A DNA stretch of 55,383 nucleotides, taken from Chitinophagales bacterium. GTDB lineage: Bacteria > Bacteroidota > Bacteroidia > Chitinophagales > Chitinophagaceae. Position 1 is the stretch's first letter, and each line of letters starts with the position of its first letter. Positions 1 to 8,900 of the stretch are shown here, one piece after another. A program made the position numbers and the translations under genes. The notes under the pieces were generated by a model that saw only the letters and a list, made by a program, of their open reading frames with translations, was not told the origin of the DNA and ran no database searches. Location of the stretch: NCBI GenBank assembly GCA_015655125.1, contig JAATFP010000006.1:1-55383 (forward strand). Direction: 5' to 3'.

Positions 1-398
1 GTGTTCGATCGAACGATGTAGCACTTACGCGGCGCGGACCGATACGTTGCAAAGCTGAGACGAGGCGTGTCTGCGCTCGAAAAATATGCTCATGCGAGGC
101 CGCTCACCATTTCATTTTTGGCACTTCGTTCATGACCCGAAATCCATCACTCGACGAGCCCGAACGCTTTGCGGCGCCGCGCCCCGCATAGGCTCACAGC
201 AGCGCCGTCAATTCAGCAACGCGTGTCTTGAACTGCGGCAACTCGTCGGCGTGAAGCGGGGTCTTCTGCGGCAACTCGACCGTCAGCGGATCATGCGGCA
301 CGTTGTCCACGTGAACCTCATAGTGCAGATGCGGGCCGGTCGCCCAACCCGTTTCGCCGACATAGCCGATCACCTGATCACGAGTGACCCGAAATTTT
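1..398. other. GC-rich segment of probable foreign origin (contig-end chimera)
   Basis: This stretch is GC-rich and carries a proteobacterial-type M23 tail. From ~399 the sequence switches to AT-richer DNA with Bacteroidota genes. No integrase, tRNA, direct repeat or other recombination signal is visible at the join. I could not assign a gene to 1-193, which would lie downstream of the M23 gene. Confidence 0.7.
194..391 (-). CDS. C-terminal fragment of M23 (LytM-like) peptidase, foreign origin, 5' end cut at chimeric junction
   Basis: Read on the minus strand, about 65 codons end at a TGA at 194-196. They include GYVGETGWATGPHLHYEVHV, which holds the HLHYE zinc and catalytic motif typical of M23 peptidoglycan endopeptidases. 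The sequence after it (HDPLTVELPQKTPLHADELP) resembles Burkholderia and Paraburkholderia M23 proteins as I recall them. The codons are GC-rich (37 of 60 bases are G or C in 181-240), unlike the rest of the window. The reading frame loses its family resemblance at about 391-398, where the DNA becomes AT-rich. Only the tail of a normally 400-500 residue protein is here. I infer this end does not belong to the same genome as the rest. Confidence 0.75.
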   Translation of the reverse strand, partial: RVTRDQVIGYVGETGWATGPHLHYEVHVDNVPHDPLTVELPQKTPLHADELPQFKTRVAELTALL

Positions 399-538
399 GA
401 TTTACATAAGTGAGGGTTTAAGGGGTTGATAATGACGATTTTACCACGGAGGCGAATGAGTTAAATACGGATTTTCGCAGAGGAATAAACTGTATGTAAC
501 TCCGTGAATATCTCCTTCAATTCTGTGGTTAAAAAAAA

Positions 539-2260
539 TCACTCCATCCGATAAACAGGATACTGTAAATAAGCCTTCTCAAAGTACGGGGAATTTTTAT
601 AGATAAAGTCAAGTATTGCTCTGCTGTTTTGGGCAAAAGCAGGATCTGCCGCTTTCTTTTCTGCCAATTTTTGCTGCAGGGCAGGATCTTTTTTCAATAC
701 TTCGGCCGCAATGTCTTCCCAGCGATAATCACTGTAGCCTTCCTTTTGCTGCAAAATGCCATCAAAGAAGTTCCATGCAAAGAAGGAGTCATCGGCGGTG
801 GGTTCAAGCATTTCTACCAGGTAACGATTTGCCGGTTGATTTAATTCGACGATATAATCGCCTTTTAAGAAATTAACCGGTTTTTGCGAAGCGGTTACCT
901 GCACATTGTAATTGCGGTGATGTTTTTCGTAAGCCGTGGTCATCGATTTGTAATTGTCTATGAGATAACCGGTGACAGTGATAATGCTGTCTTTTGTCAG
1001 TTGGTGAAGGACAACGCCATTTAGCTTTAGGATGTCCACCACTTCATACCAACCCTGCGGAATAATATAGGCTGTTGGTTTTTTGATGAGTACTGCCGAC
1101 TGATAAGTATCAAAATATTTTAACTGTGCAGTAAATGGCTTTCGATGATCGTAGAACATCTTTTGCAATCCCGTGGCTTCGCTCAATGTACTGTCGCGTT
1201 GATAGCCTTTGAAGGTGATAAATTTGAGGCTGCTGGTATCGGGGATCCATTTCAGGGGAAATTGTGCTTGTTGCAGTACGGCGGCTTTAGCCGCTGCTCG
1301 TTTTTGTAAAAGCGCTTGTGCATTTGCCGAAGCCGTTTCTATGAAAGTAATCATGAGATCGTAGGTAGATCTTACGCGATCCTTGTACGGCTTAAGCATA
1401 TGCGTTTCCGGCATGAAGGAAAGTGTATTAAACAGCGCGGCGTAGCCGGAATAATATCTTGGCGGATCGTAGAACATTTTCATGCCCTTGCTGAAATCGG
1501 TGGTTTCAAAATCAACATAAGGGATAAGTTCCCAATTCTTTTTTGCCATGCCGGCATAGATCGCCGGTTCGAAGGTTTCTTTTAACCAGGAGCCGAGTAC
1601 CGGCCCAAGTTTTTCGTATTGCGTGCTGATGAGTGTCATCGTGTGTTGATAGTCGGCACCATCGCTTACATGGTTGTCTATCAAAATATCGGGATCGAGA
1701 AAATGAAATATCTGTGCAAATGATCTTGCTTCTTTGCTGTCATTTTTAGTAAAATCGCGGTTCAGATCAAGGTTTTGTGCGTTGCCGCGAAAGCCATAAG
1801 CTTCGGGGCCGTTTTGATTTGCGCGGGTGTAAGAATTCCTGTTGAGTGCGCCGCCTATATTATATACCGGAATGAAAGCGAGGGCTACATTCTTTGGAAG
1901 CGTTATTTTCTTACTGACAATATCGCGCACCAGCATCATGCTTGCATCAATTCCGTCGGGTTCTCCAGGATGAATGCCGTTGTTGATGAGTATGATGACT
2001 TTATTTTGTTTGCGCCATGTCTTCGGGTCGAATGTTTTGTCGGCGCTTACCAACACGAGGTTCAATGGATAGCCGGCATCTGTTGGCCCCATCGTTTTTA
2101 CGGCAATTTCGGGATGTTGTTTTGCAAGATCTTTATACCAGTTGACTGCTTCGAAGTAAGTGGCAGTTTGGGTGCCGTTTGTTTTTTCGAAAGTGGTTTG
2201 CTGGGCGAAGGATACAATAAACGACAAGGAAAACGAGATGAAAAGGACAGGTTGTTTCAT
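539..2260 (-). CDS. Secreted M14-family zinc carboxypeptidase-like protein
   Basis: The 573-residue protein has a cleavable signal peptide (about residues 1-20, ending FAQQ). The peptidase domain covers roughly residues 40-320. The zinc-binding HxxE is seen as HPGE at 97-100, the third zinc ligand is probably the His of DNHVSD near 197, and the catalytic Glu may be in MPETHM near 285. M14 enzymes hydrolyse C-terminal residues of peptides, or amide bonds of murein peptides in some branches. Residues 330-573 form a conserved but unassigned C-terminal region. It should act in the periplasm or outside the cell. It is followed on the same strand by nothing recognisable before the junction at ~398. 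The family call is firm; the substrate is not. Confidence 0.8.
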   Translation of the reverse strand: MKQPVLFISFSLSFIVSFAQQTTFEKTNGTQTATYFEAVNWYKDLAKQHPEIAVKTMGPTDAGYPLNLVLVSADKTFDPKTWRKQNKVIILINNGIHPGEPDGIDASMMLVRDIVSKKITLPKNVALAFIPVYNIGGALNRNSYTRANQNGPEAYGFRGNAQNLDLNRDFTKNDSKEARSFAQIFHFLDPDILIDNHVSDGADYQHTMTLISTQYEKLGPVLGSWLKETFEPAIYAGMAKKNWELIPYVDFETTDFSKGMKMFYDPPRYYSGYAALFNTLSFMPETHMLKPYKDRVRSTYDLMITFIETASANAQALLQKRAAAKAAVLQQAQFPLKWIPDTSSLKFITFKGYQRDSTLSEATGLQKMFYDHRKPFTAQLKYFDTYQSAVLIKKPTAYIIPQGWYEVVDILKLNGVVLHQLTKDSIITVTGYLIDNYKSMTTAYEKHHRNYNVQVTASQKPVNFLKGDYIVELNQPANRYLVEMLEPTADDSFFAWNFFDGILQQKEGYSDYRWEDIAAEVLKKDPALQQKLAEKKAADPAFAQNSRAILDFIYKNSPYFEKAYLQYPVYRME

Positions 2261-2333
2261 GAGACGAAGTTACAGATTGGAGGATTACTCAAAGTGGTGT
2301 TTTGTATCATGTTTGCGGAGGTTTTTCTTTCGG

Positions 2334-2360
2334 GTTGACATCCCTGAGTTGACATCCTGA
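2334..2360. repeat. Short tandem repeat, GTTGACATCC(C)TGA twice
   Basis: Two adjacent copies of about 13 bases differ by one base. They lie in the gap between the M14 gene and the endonuclease gene, upstream of the M14 start. The function is unknown; it could be replication slippage. Confidence 0.5.
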
Positions 2361-2495
2361 ATGACCATTCCTGAGCCTCCTGCTCAAAAAAAGGTGTTTT
2401 ACTCACCAAATGCAGTTGTTTTTCTTCTGGGATGTCAACTCAAAAAAAAGCCCCAGCCTCTCAGCCACGCCTTTCTATATTCGCTTCGCAAAATA

Positions 2496-4634
2496 TTATC
2501 GGATGATCACAAACGATTGGTTGATCACCTGTACTTCATTAAATATCCTGATGAAATATCGTCCGGCCGGAAGATTCCTTACATCTACAGGGATGTTTAA
2601 CTGACCGGTAGCAACGATCTGCTGCAACACTTTTCTTCCAGACATATCCGTTACGATCAACGTGCTTTTACTGGTAAGATTTTGTAGTAGCTTTACATGA
2701 AGATCACCCGTCGTTGGGTTCGGGTAAGTGATGGCGTTGGAGAAATTGTTATTCAACCTGATCACCGCCACCTTGCTATATTGGAACTGCTCATCCACAT
2801 CCACCATCTTCAGCCGATAGTAAACAACGGATGCCATTGGCAAATTGTAATCTGTAAACGTGTAGTTGGCAAGATTCTGTCCCGGCACGTCACCGATTTT
2901 ATTAAAACTTACACCGTCGGTGCTTCTTTCAATATCGTACCTGCGGAAACCTGTTTCCAGTGTGGCATACCATTTCAGGATCACGCTTTCATTAAATTTT
3001 GTAGCGGTAAAATCAGTGATCGTTACCGGGAGCAATCCTGTACATTGCCATATAAGCGCCGCATATTCCGGATGATCCACAAATGGATTTCTGTTGTGCT
3101 GACCAGATTGATAGTAAATCGCATTGTTACGATCGATCTCTTTCTGGCTCACGGGATCTTGCCCGATCCATTTAAAGATCGTTTTCAGATACCAGGTATC
3201 ATAGATTTGTAGCCTGCGCGAAGCTGCATTTGGCTGATCCGTTGTGCTGAGGAAAAGCGGAGATGCTTCTGAATTGCCCGCCCAGTTCTGACTGATAATT
3301 TCATCTTCGTAACGAGTGGCCATATAAAGGCTCGTTCGTGCAAGGTCGCCTTTATAAGCATTGATGGGTTCAAATACAGTTGCGGTATAACCGAAGTTAT
3401 TTCCCGTGCCAAGCTTGCTGCCATTCTGAGAAGTATAGGTTACTGAAGTCACTTCTCCATATGGAAAGTTTGACCGTTTGCCATTTACATAACCATCGGT
3501 CGGGTAGAGATGCTGAATATCCGCATACATCGGCAGTGCATCATTGAACCAGGATTTTGGCGTGGAATGCTCGCGGTTATAACAATCGCCTTCGCTGTTG
3601 TAATTTCCGCAGGCGTTTGTCCCGAAAGTGTAGGTATAAGGTTCAGGCCCGGTTGGATTATCGGAATATATGTCGTAAATAATGTTGGCTGTATTTGCGT
3701 CGTTGCGATGAATATCGGTGTATTGATAAGCCTGGTAAACGCCATCGTATCCGATATTTACGTAACCGTTTCCGGTGATGGTTTTTAATGCCGTTTTTAA
3801 AGGCTGGCAGGAAAGACTTGTTGCACCATCATAGTATCCTACGGGAATGCCGGTGGCATTTACCGAAGTAGAAGTGCCTGCCACCACCGGTGTTGTACGA
3901 TAAAAAGGTTCCCCGGTACATTCAGCGTTTGCGCTGTATACCTGAACGTAATAGGTGGTACCGGGATTTAAACCTGTTGCAATAAAAGTATTGGAAGAGC
4001 CAAAGCTTAATACCTGGTTAGCTCCCCAGGCGGTACCGGCAGTATAGGTTTGTCCGTTTACCGGGGCGGGGCCAACCGCATTACTTGAACCAAAAACTAC
4101 CAGATAACGGTTTGCACCTGCCACCGGCGTAAAACTGCCGGAAATGCTGGAGTTGGTGTTATTAAATATAAAACTTCCGGTGGCAGGCGCGGCCGTTGGA
4201 GTAACACATGCAGCCAGTGGTTGGGTATTTGCTGCTGCAATCAAAGGATTGGTATTGAAATAATTTGGCCCGTCCGTACAACTTTCACTGTTCACCGAAA
4301 ATATAAAATAGTAGTAAAGTGTGTTGGGTGTTAGTCCTGCATCACTGAATGCTGCGGCGGTTACATAACCGCGAACGATGCCACCGCCAAGCGCCTGGCC
4401 AACCGTGTACGTAACTCCATCTACCGGGGAAGCGCTCAGTGCAGGCGTAGCAGAACGAACTATAAGATAGGCGTCAGAAGCCGGGAAAGTTGGACTGAAA
4501 TCGCCATTAATGATTGTCGGACTTGCATTTAGATTAAGATCTTCGGGTTGGGCAACGGGTTCGATACAAGTTTGGCCGAAGGTAGTTAGGGAACCCAGCA
4601 GCGCAATGATGATCAGTGAGTAGATTTTTGACAT
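2496..4634 (-). CDS. Secreted endonuclease I family protein with type IX secretion sorting domain
   Basis: The chosen start gives 712 residues with a signal peptide (MSKIYSLIIIALLGSLTTFGQ). A longer reading from 4682 adds 16 residues in front of the signal peptide and is unlikely. Residues ~20-255 hold two fibronectin/Ig-like repeats. The nuclease domain is at about 265-540, with NREHSTPKSWF near 353-363 and HLYPTDGYVNGKRSNFPYGE shortly after, both typical of EndA/endonuclease I (pfam04231), which are His-metal nonspecific nucleases. The last ~75 residues (YPNPTTGDL to the end VIIR) are a Por secretion C-terminal sorting domain, so the enzyme should leave through the T9SS. It probably scavenges extracellular DNA. 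Confidence 0.9.
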   Translation of the reverse strand: MSKIYSLIIIALLGSLTTFGQTCIEPVAQPEDLNLNASPTIINGDFSPTFPASDAYLIVRSATPALSASPVDGVTYTVGQALGGGIVRGYVTAAAFSDAGLTPNTLYYYFIFSVNSESCTDGPNYFNTNPLIAAANTQPLAACVTPTAAPATGSFIFNNTNSSISGSFTPVAGANRYLVVFGSSNAVGPAPVNGQTYTAGTAWGANQVLSFGSSNTFIATGLNPGTTYYVQVYSANAECTGEPFYRTTPVVAGTSTSVNATGIPVGYYDGATSLSCQPLKTALKTITGNGYVNIGYDGVYQAYQYTDIHRNDANTANIIYDIYSDNPTGPEPYTYTFGTNACGNYNSEGDCYNREHSTPKSWFNDALPMYADIQHLYPTDGYVNGKRSNFPYGEVTSVTYTSQNGSKLGTGNNFGYTATVFEPINAYKGDLARTSLYMATRYEDEIISQNWAGNSEASPLFLSTTDQPNAASRRLQIYDTWYLKTIFKWIGQDPVSQKEIDRNNAIYYQSGQHNRNPFVDHPEYAALIWQCTGLLPVTITDFTATKFNESVILKWYATLETGFRRYDIERSTDGVSFNKIGDVPGQNLANYTFTDYNLPMASVVYYRLKMVDVDEQFQYSKVAVIRLNNNFSNAITYPNPTTGDLHVKLLQNLTSKSTLIVTDMSGRKVLQQIVATGQLNIPVDVRNLPAGRYFIRIFNEVQVINQSFVIIR

Positions 4635-4708
4635 ATGATCAAGTGTTTTTTTCAGACCTGCAAATGTATTGCAATGATGCATAAACAGGCATTAAGTTAT
4701 CAACAACA

Positions 4709-4738
4709 AAGCCCATCAATTGTAAGGTTGACGGGCTT
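4709..4738 (-). terminator. Rho-independent terminator of rpsT
   Basis: AAGCCCATCAA and TTGACGGGCTT pair over 11 bp (one G-U pair) around an 8-base loop. The hairpin lies 30 bases downstream of rpsT and ahead of the next gene on the same strand. The U tract is weak on this strand. Confidence 0.65.
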
Positions 4739-4767
4739 CAAAATATATAGGGATATTCAGGTAAAAC

Positions 4768-5025
4768 TTATTTAGCCAGAGCGTTCAATCTCTTAGCCAG
4801 CTTTCTTTTCAGGTTGGCTGCTTTGTTTTTATGAATAGTACCGCGTTTTGCCAATTTATCGATCATTGAGTTCACAGAAGGTAATTTTTCTGTTGCAGCT
4901 GCGCTTTCGCCAATTGCCTTGATGTCACGGATAGCGTTACGGGTGGTTTTACCGTAATAACGATTGCGTTCGTTACGTTTTGCCGCCTGGCGCATATCTT
5001 TTTTGGTCGCTGAATGATTTGCCAT
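4768..5025 (-). CDS. rpsT: 30S ribosomal protein S20
   Basis: The 85-residue protein is Lys/Arg/Ala-rich and starts MANHSATKKDMRQ, with the KRNERNR and NLKRKLAKRLNAL blocks of bacterial S20, which binds 16S rRNA in the 30S subunit. Length is normal for the family. It is monocistronic, with a phylum-type promoter 21 bases upstream and a terminator behind it. Confidence 0.97.
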   Translation of the reverse strand: MANHSATKKDMRQAAKRNERNRYYGKTTRNAIRDIKAIGESAAATEKLPSVNSMIDKLAKRGTIHKNKAANLKRKLAKRLNALAK

Positions 5026-5045
5026 TTAATTCTTTTTTTGGGCTG

Positions 5046-5053
5046 CAAAGATA
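5046..5053 (-). promoter_or_regulatory. rpsT promoter -7 box TATCTTTG
   Basis: On the minus strand TATCTTTG matches the Bacteroidota sigma-A -7 consensus TAnnTTTG and lies 20 bases upstream of the rpsT ATG. No clear -33 TTTG is seen at the usual 17-23 spacing. Confidence 0.6.
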
Positions 5054-5418
5054 GGAGTTTAGTTTTAATCGTAATGCTTTTTTAAAAGTTTTTTTGCCGG
5101 AAAAGGCTGGTGGGCGCGATTTTATAAATTAGCAATTGGTTCTTAGCTAGTTAGCAATTCTGAATTTGGTAAACGGGGTGAAGGTGTGAATGAGTGAATA
5201 ATGAATTCTCTAACAGGTATTGACCATTCAAGGAAACTTTATATTGAAAGCTTAAAAACTAAATATCTAACCTTTTAAACGCCTAAACTTCTCTAACCTT
5301 TAATCCCTAAACTACAAGAAACTTTGTGTATTTGTCCCTTCGTGGTTCAACTTAAATGAACGATATTTGCAGCCAAAATCAAATTTCCCTTTTTAAAATT
5401 ATATTATAATAAGGCACC
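5054..5418. other. Intergenic region between divergent rpsT and sucA
   Basis: I see no gene here. It is AT-rich, with runs of CTAAAC/CTAACC-like text at 5260-5315 and a CTTCGTGGTTCAA string at 5339-5351 related to the CTCCGTG repeats elsewhere in the window. GATATTTG at 5362-5369 is one base from the -7 consensus and could drive sucA, giving a ~45-base leader. Confidence 0.5.
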
Positions 5419-8172
5419 ATGAAGGATTTTCAGTACATCACCAACTCATCTCCGGCTTATATCGAGAGCCAATACCAGGATTTTGTAAAAAATCCTGAAA
5501 GTGTTGATACTGAACTTCGTAAATTTTTTGAAGGGTTCGATTTTGCCGTTTCAGTCGTTGCTCCAGCCACTAATGGGAAAGCAACCGGAAGCGTTTCTGC
5601 TCCACAGGGAGCTGCGGGTCAGCTGGATAAGGAGTTTGGTGTTTATCAACTTATTCAGGCTTACCGGCGGAAAGGGCACCTGGTAGCCAAAACAAATCCG
5701 ATCCGCGAGCGGAAAAACCGCCATGCCAACCTGGAGCTGGAAAACTTCGGCCTTACAGATGCTGATCTTGATACCGCTTTTGAAGCCGGCAAATTTGCCA
5801 ATCTTGGTAAAGCCACTCTTCGCTCCATCGTAGATAAATTACAAAAATCATATACAACGCATGTCGGCGTGGAATTCGGCGCCCTCAACAACGCGAAGAA
5901 AATCGACTGGCTCATTAACGCGATGGAAAACGATTTTCATCAGCCACTGCCGATCGAGCAAAAGAAACGTATCCTTCAGAAACTGAATGAAGGAACAATG
6001 TTTGAAAAGTTTCTGCATACCAAATATATAGGGCAGAAAAGATTCAGCCTCGAAGGTGGCGAAACTACCATTCCGGCGCTGGATGCGATCATCAATACTT
6101 CTGCGGCCGACCAGGTACAGGAAGTGGTGATCGGGATGGCGCATCGCGGCCGGTTGAATATCCTGGCAAACATCTTAGGCAAGACCTATGAGCATATTTT
6201 TACCGAATTTGAAGGAACTGCCATTCCGGATACTACAATGGGGTCAGGCGATGTAAAATATCATCTTGGCTACAGCAGTGAGGTAGATACAGTTTCTGGA
6301 AATAAAATTCATTTAAAATTATGTCCTAATCCTTCGCATCTGGAAACCGTTGATCCGCTCGTGATAGGTTTTGCAAGAAGCAAAGCGGATGTTATGTATG
6401 CAAGTGATTTTGATAAAATATTACCGATCCTTATTCACGGAGACTCTTCCGTGGCGGGACAAGGTGTGGTATATGAAGTGTTGCAAATGAGCATTCTCAA
6501 AGGTTATTACACGGGCGGTACTATCCATTTTGTGATCAACAACCAGATCGGCTTTACCACCGATTTTGACGATGCACGCAGTTCCGATTATTGTACTTCT
6601 ATCGCCGGGTTGGTGCAGGCGCCGGTATTTCATGTAAATGGCGACGATGCAGAAGCGGTGGTGAAGGTTTCAGAGATCGCCACCCGTTACCGCCAGGAAT
6701 TCAACAGCGATATATTCATCGATATGGTTTGTTATCGCCGTCATGGTCACAACGAAGGCGACGAACCAAAATTTACACAGCCACAGTTGTATGCTTTAAT
6801 TGATAAACATTTGAATCCGCGTGAAGTTTACACGCAATATCTGATCGAGAACGGCGAACCCGATGCAAAAGATCTGGCAAAGCAAATGGAAAAAAAATTC
6901 CTCGCGCAATTACAGGAACGCCTGGACAATGTAAAACAACACCCGCTTCCATATAATTATCAAAAGCCCGAATTGTGGTGGCAAAGCCTTCGCAAAGCAA
7001 CACCGGAAGATTTTGATGCTTCACCGGTTACTGCCATTAAAGAAGAAGAACTTAAAAGGCTATTCGACGGGCTGATGAAATGGCCGGAAGATTTCAAGCC
7101 GCTGCGTAAGGTGGAAAAGTTGTTGCAGGATAAAATTAAATTATACACCGACGATCAGAAAATCGATTGGGCCACAGCAGAATTGCTGGCCTATGGAAGT
7201 TTGCTCGTCGAAGGACGTGATGTGCGTATGAGCGGACAAGATGTGATGCGTGGAACATTCAGTCACCGCCACGCCGTGTTGTTTGATGAAACCACCAATA
7301 AGCAATACAATCGTCTCAATCAATTAAGTCAGCAGCAGGCGCCCTTCAGAATCTACAATTCCTTGCTCAGCGAATACGCGGTGCTTGGTTTTGAATATGG
7401 GTATTCCATGGCTAATCCAAATGCGCTGGTGATTTGGGAAGCACAGTTTGGCGATTTCGTAAATGGTGCGCAGATCATGATTGATCAGTACATTGCGGCA
7501 GCCGAAACGAAATGGCAGCGGATGAACGGCCTGGTATTATTGTTGCCACATGGATATGAGGGACAGGGGCCCGAACACAGCAGTGCGCGCATGGAACGTT
7601 TTTTACAGCAATGTGCGGAATTGAATATGGTGATCACCAATATTACAACGGCAGCCAATTTCTTCCATGTGATGCGTCGCCAGCAGGCATGGCCCTTCCG
7701 GAAGCCCCTGGTTGATTTTACCCCGAAGGCAAATCTTCGCCACCCGGGAAGCTATAGCACAGTGGAAGAATTTACGGAAGGTTCGTTTAAGGAGGTATAC
7801 GACGATAAGAATGTGCAGGATGCAGGTGAAGTGAAGAAAGTGTTGATGTGTAGTGGTAAAATATATTTCGACCTGGAAGAACGCAGGCAAAAAGAAAACC
7901 GCACTGATATTGCGATCGTGAGATTGGAGCAATTGTACCCGCTGCCGCAAAAGCAACTGGATGCTTTGTATGCAAAATACAGCAAAGCGATCTGGTACTG
8001 GACCCAGGAAGAACCGTTGAATATGGGGGCTGCGGGCTTTTTGCGGATGAATTTGAAAAATATCAATTTCCATATTATCAGCAGGGCGGCTAGTGCGGCT
8101 ACGGCTACAGGATATGCGAAAATCCATGCGAAAGAGCAGGCGGCGATTGTGGATCAGGCATTTGCGATTTAA
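5419..8172 (+). CDS. sucA: 2-oxoglutarate dehydrogenase E1 component
   Basis: This is the thiamine-diphosphate decarboxylase of the 2-oxoglutarate dehydrogenase complex in the TCA cycle. It converts 2-oxoglutarate to a succinyl group passed to the lipoyl E2. The 917-residue length is normal. The N-terminal segment (SSPAYIESQYQDF) is typical of OdhA/SucA. HRGRLN at 242-245, HGDSSVAGQG and NNQIGFTT around 335-390, and RRHGHNEGDEP near 450 are family hallmarks of the ThDP site. The C-terminal transketolase-like half includes LLLPHGYEGQGPEHSSAR. The usual partner sucB (E2) is not adjacent: the next gene is an unrelated GxxExxY protein. The stop codon lies inside the first copy of a 29-bp direct repeat. 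Confidence 0.97.
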   Translation: MKDFQYITNSSPAYIESQYQDFVKNPESVDTELRKFFEGFDFAVSVVAPATNGKATGSVSAPQGAAGQLDKEFGVYQLIQAYRRKGHLVAKTNPIRERKNRHANLELENFGLTDADLDTAFEAGKFANLGKATLRSIVDKLQKSYTTHVGVEFGALNNAKKIDWLINAMENDFHQPLPIEQKKRILQKLNEGTMFEKFLHTKYIGQKRFSLEGGETTIPALDAIINTSAADQVQEVVIGMAHRGRLNILANILGKTYEHIFTEFEGTAIPDTTMGSGDVKYHLGYSSEVDTVSGNKIHLKLCPNPSHLETVDPLVIGFARSKADVMYASDFDKILPILIHGDSSVAGQGVVYEVLQMSILKGYYTGGTIHFVINNQIGFTTDFDDARSSDYCTSIAGLVQAPVFHVNGDDAEAVVKVSEIATRYRQEFNSDIFIDMVCYRRHGHNEGDEPKFTQPQLYALIDKHLNPREVYTQYLIENGEPDAKDLAKQMEKKFLAQLQERLDNVKQHPLPYNYQKPELWWQSLRKATPEDFDASPVTAIKEEELKRLFDGLMKWPEDFKPLRKVEKLLQDKIKLYTDDQKIDWATAELLAYGSLLVEGRDVRMSGQDVMRGTFSHRHAVLFDETTNKQYNRLNQLSQQQAPFRIYNSLLSEYAVLGFEYGYSMANPNALVIWEAQFGDFVNGAQIMIDQYIAAAETKWQRMNGLVLLLPHGYEGQGPEHSSARMERFLQQCAELNMVITNITTAANFFHVMRRQQAWPFRKPLVDFTPKANLRHPGSYSTVEEFTEGSFKEVYDDKNVQDAGEVKKVLMCSGKIYFDLEERRQKENRTDIAIVRLEQLYPLPQKQLDALYAKYSKAIWYWTQEEPLNMGAAGFLRMNLKNINFHIISRAASAATATGYAKIHAKEQAAIVDQAFAI

Positions 8173-8294
8173 GCGGTTATTTTTATCGCAGATTTTTTCT
8201 TTGCTTCGCAAAATTGATTAGGTGATTACACAGATTGGATTTTGCTTCGCAAAATTTGGAGCGAAGATTTAAGCGGTTATTTTTATCGCAGATT
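8166..8294. repeat. 29-bp direct repeat, exactly 100 bp apart
   Basis: GATTTAAGCGGTTATTTTTA followed by TCGCAGATT is found identically at 8166-8194 and 8266-8294. The first copy contains the sucA stop codon. This looks like a 100-bp tandem duplication at the left end of the GxxExxY element. Confidence 0.9.
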
Positions 8295-8879
8295 GGATTT
8301 TGCTTCGCAAAATATTGGGAGAAAAATATCGCTTGGAGATGTTGGTTTCATCATGATTTAGAATTTATAGCGAAATAATTTTGCTCATAAATTTTAGAGA
8401 TGAAGGAATACAAATATGAAGATCTTACTTATAAAATAACCGGATTGGCGATGAAGATTCATCGTGCGATCGGATTAGGTTTTCCTGAAATAATTTATTC
8501 AAATTGCATGATCGTAGAATTGAATAAAGCAGGGATTAAAGTGGAAAAAGAAGTCGAACGTGATATTTTTTATGATGGAGTAAAAGTGGGTTCGCGAAAA
8601 TTAGATCTTTTAGTGGATGATAAAGTAATTGTTGAGTTGAAAGCGGTCTCGATGCTTGAGCCAGTCCATCAAAATCAACTACTAAATTATTTGAAGGTTT
8701 TTAAAATAGAAGTAGGGTTGTTGATCAATTTTGGCGCAAAGAGTCTTGATCATCAGCGATACGCATTAGATCATAAAATAAAAGCAGATTAAATTATCAG
8801 GGTGCAGATCCCGCGAAGCGGGACCAATCTGCGTAATCACCTAATCAATTTTGCGAAGCAAAAAAAATCTGCGATAAAA
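8181..8879. mobile_element. Inverted-repeat element carrying the GxxExxY gene
   Basis: The left arm 8181-8238 and right arm 8824-8879 are near-perfect reverse complements over about 57 bases. Both contain a TTTTGC/GCAAAA hairpin, TGATTAGGTGATTAC and the CGCAGATT module. The only gene between them is the GxxExxY nuclease-like protein. Inside the arms are further hairpins: TTTTGC-TTC-GCAAAA at the left and TCCCGC-GAA-GCGGGA at the right. Three shorter copies without a gene lie at 25864-25994, 29888-30176 and 39574-39777. Calling it mobile is inference; no transposase is present and target duplications were not identified. Confidence 0.6.
8400..8792 (+). CDS. GxxExxY protein, PD-(D/E)XK nuclease fold
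   Basis: The 130-residue protein contains the family motif GFPEIIY at 27-33 and a PD-(D/E)XK-like core: D69, then E79-L-K81, then a Q93xxxYL helix. The family (TIGR04256, PDDEXK_3) has no established function that I know of; the fold predicts a metal-dependent nuclease. It is the sole gene in an inverted-repeat element lying between sucA and ffh, so it is a candidate for the factor that copies or moves the element. No promoter was recognised; it may be expressed by read-through from sucA. Confidence 0.85.
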   Translation: MKEYKYEDLTYKITGLAMKIHRAIGLGFPEIIYSNCMIVELNKAGIKVEKEVERDIFYDGVKVGSRKLDLLVDDKVIVELKAVSMLEPVHQNQLLNYLKVFKIEVGLLINFGAKSLDHQRYALDHKIKAD

Positions 8880-8900
8880 AATAAAAATCAGTTTTAAAAA

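Noticed and set aside
86..400. Open frame on the plus strand across the GC-rich left end
   Set aside because: It is the shadow of the M23 peptidase tail on the other strand and runs through the chimeric join.
2440..2495. Terminator after the endonuclease gene
   Set aside because: A T run exists on the minus strand, but no proper hairpin precedes it.
8181..8879. CRISPR-like array at the GxxExxY locus
   Set aside because: The repeats are inverted arms and a single 100-bp duplication, with no regular spacing or cas genes.
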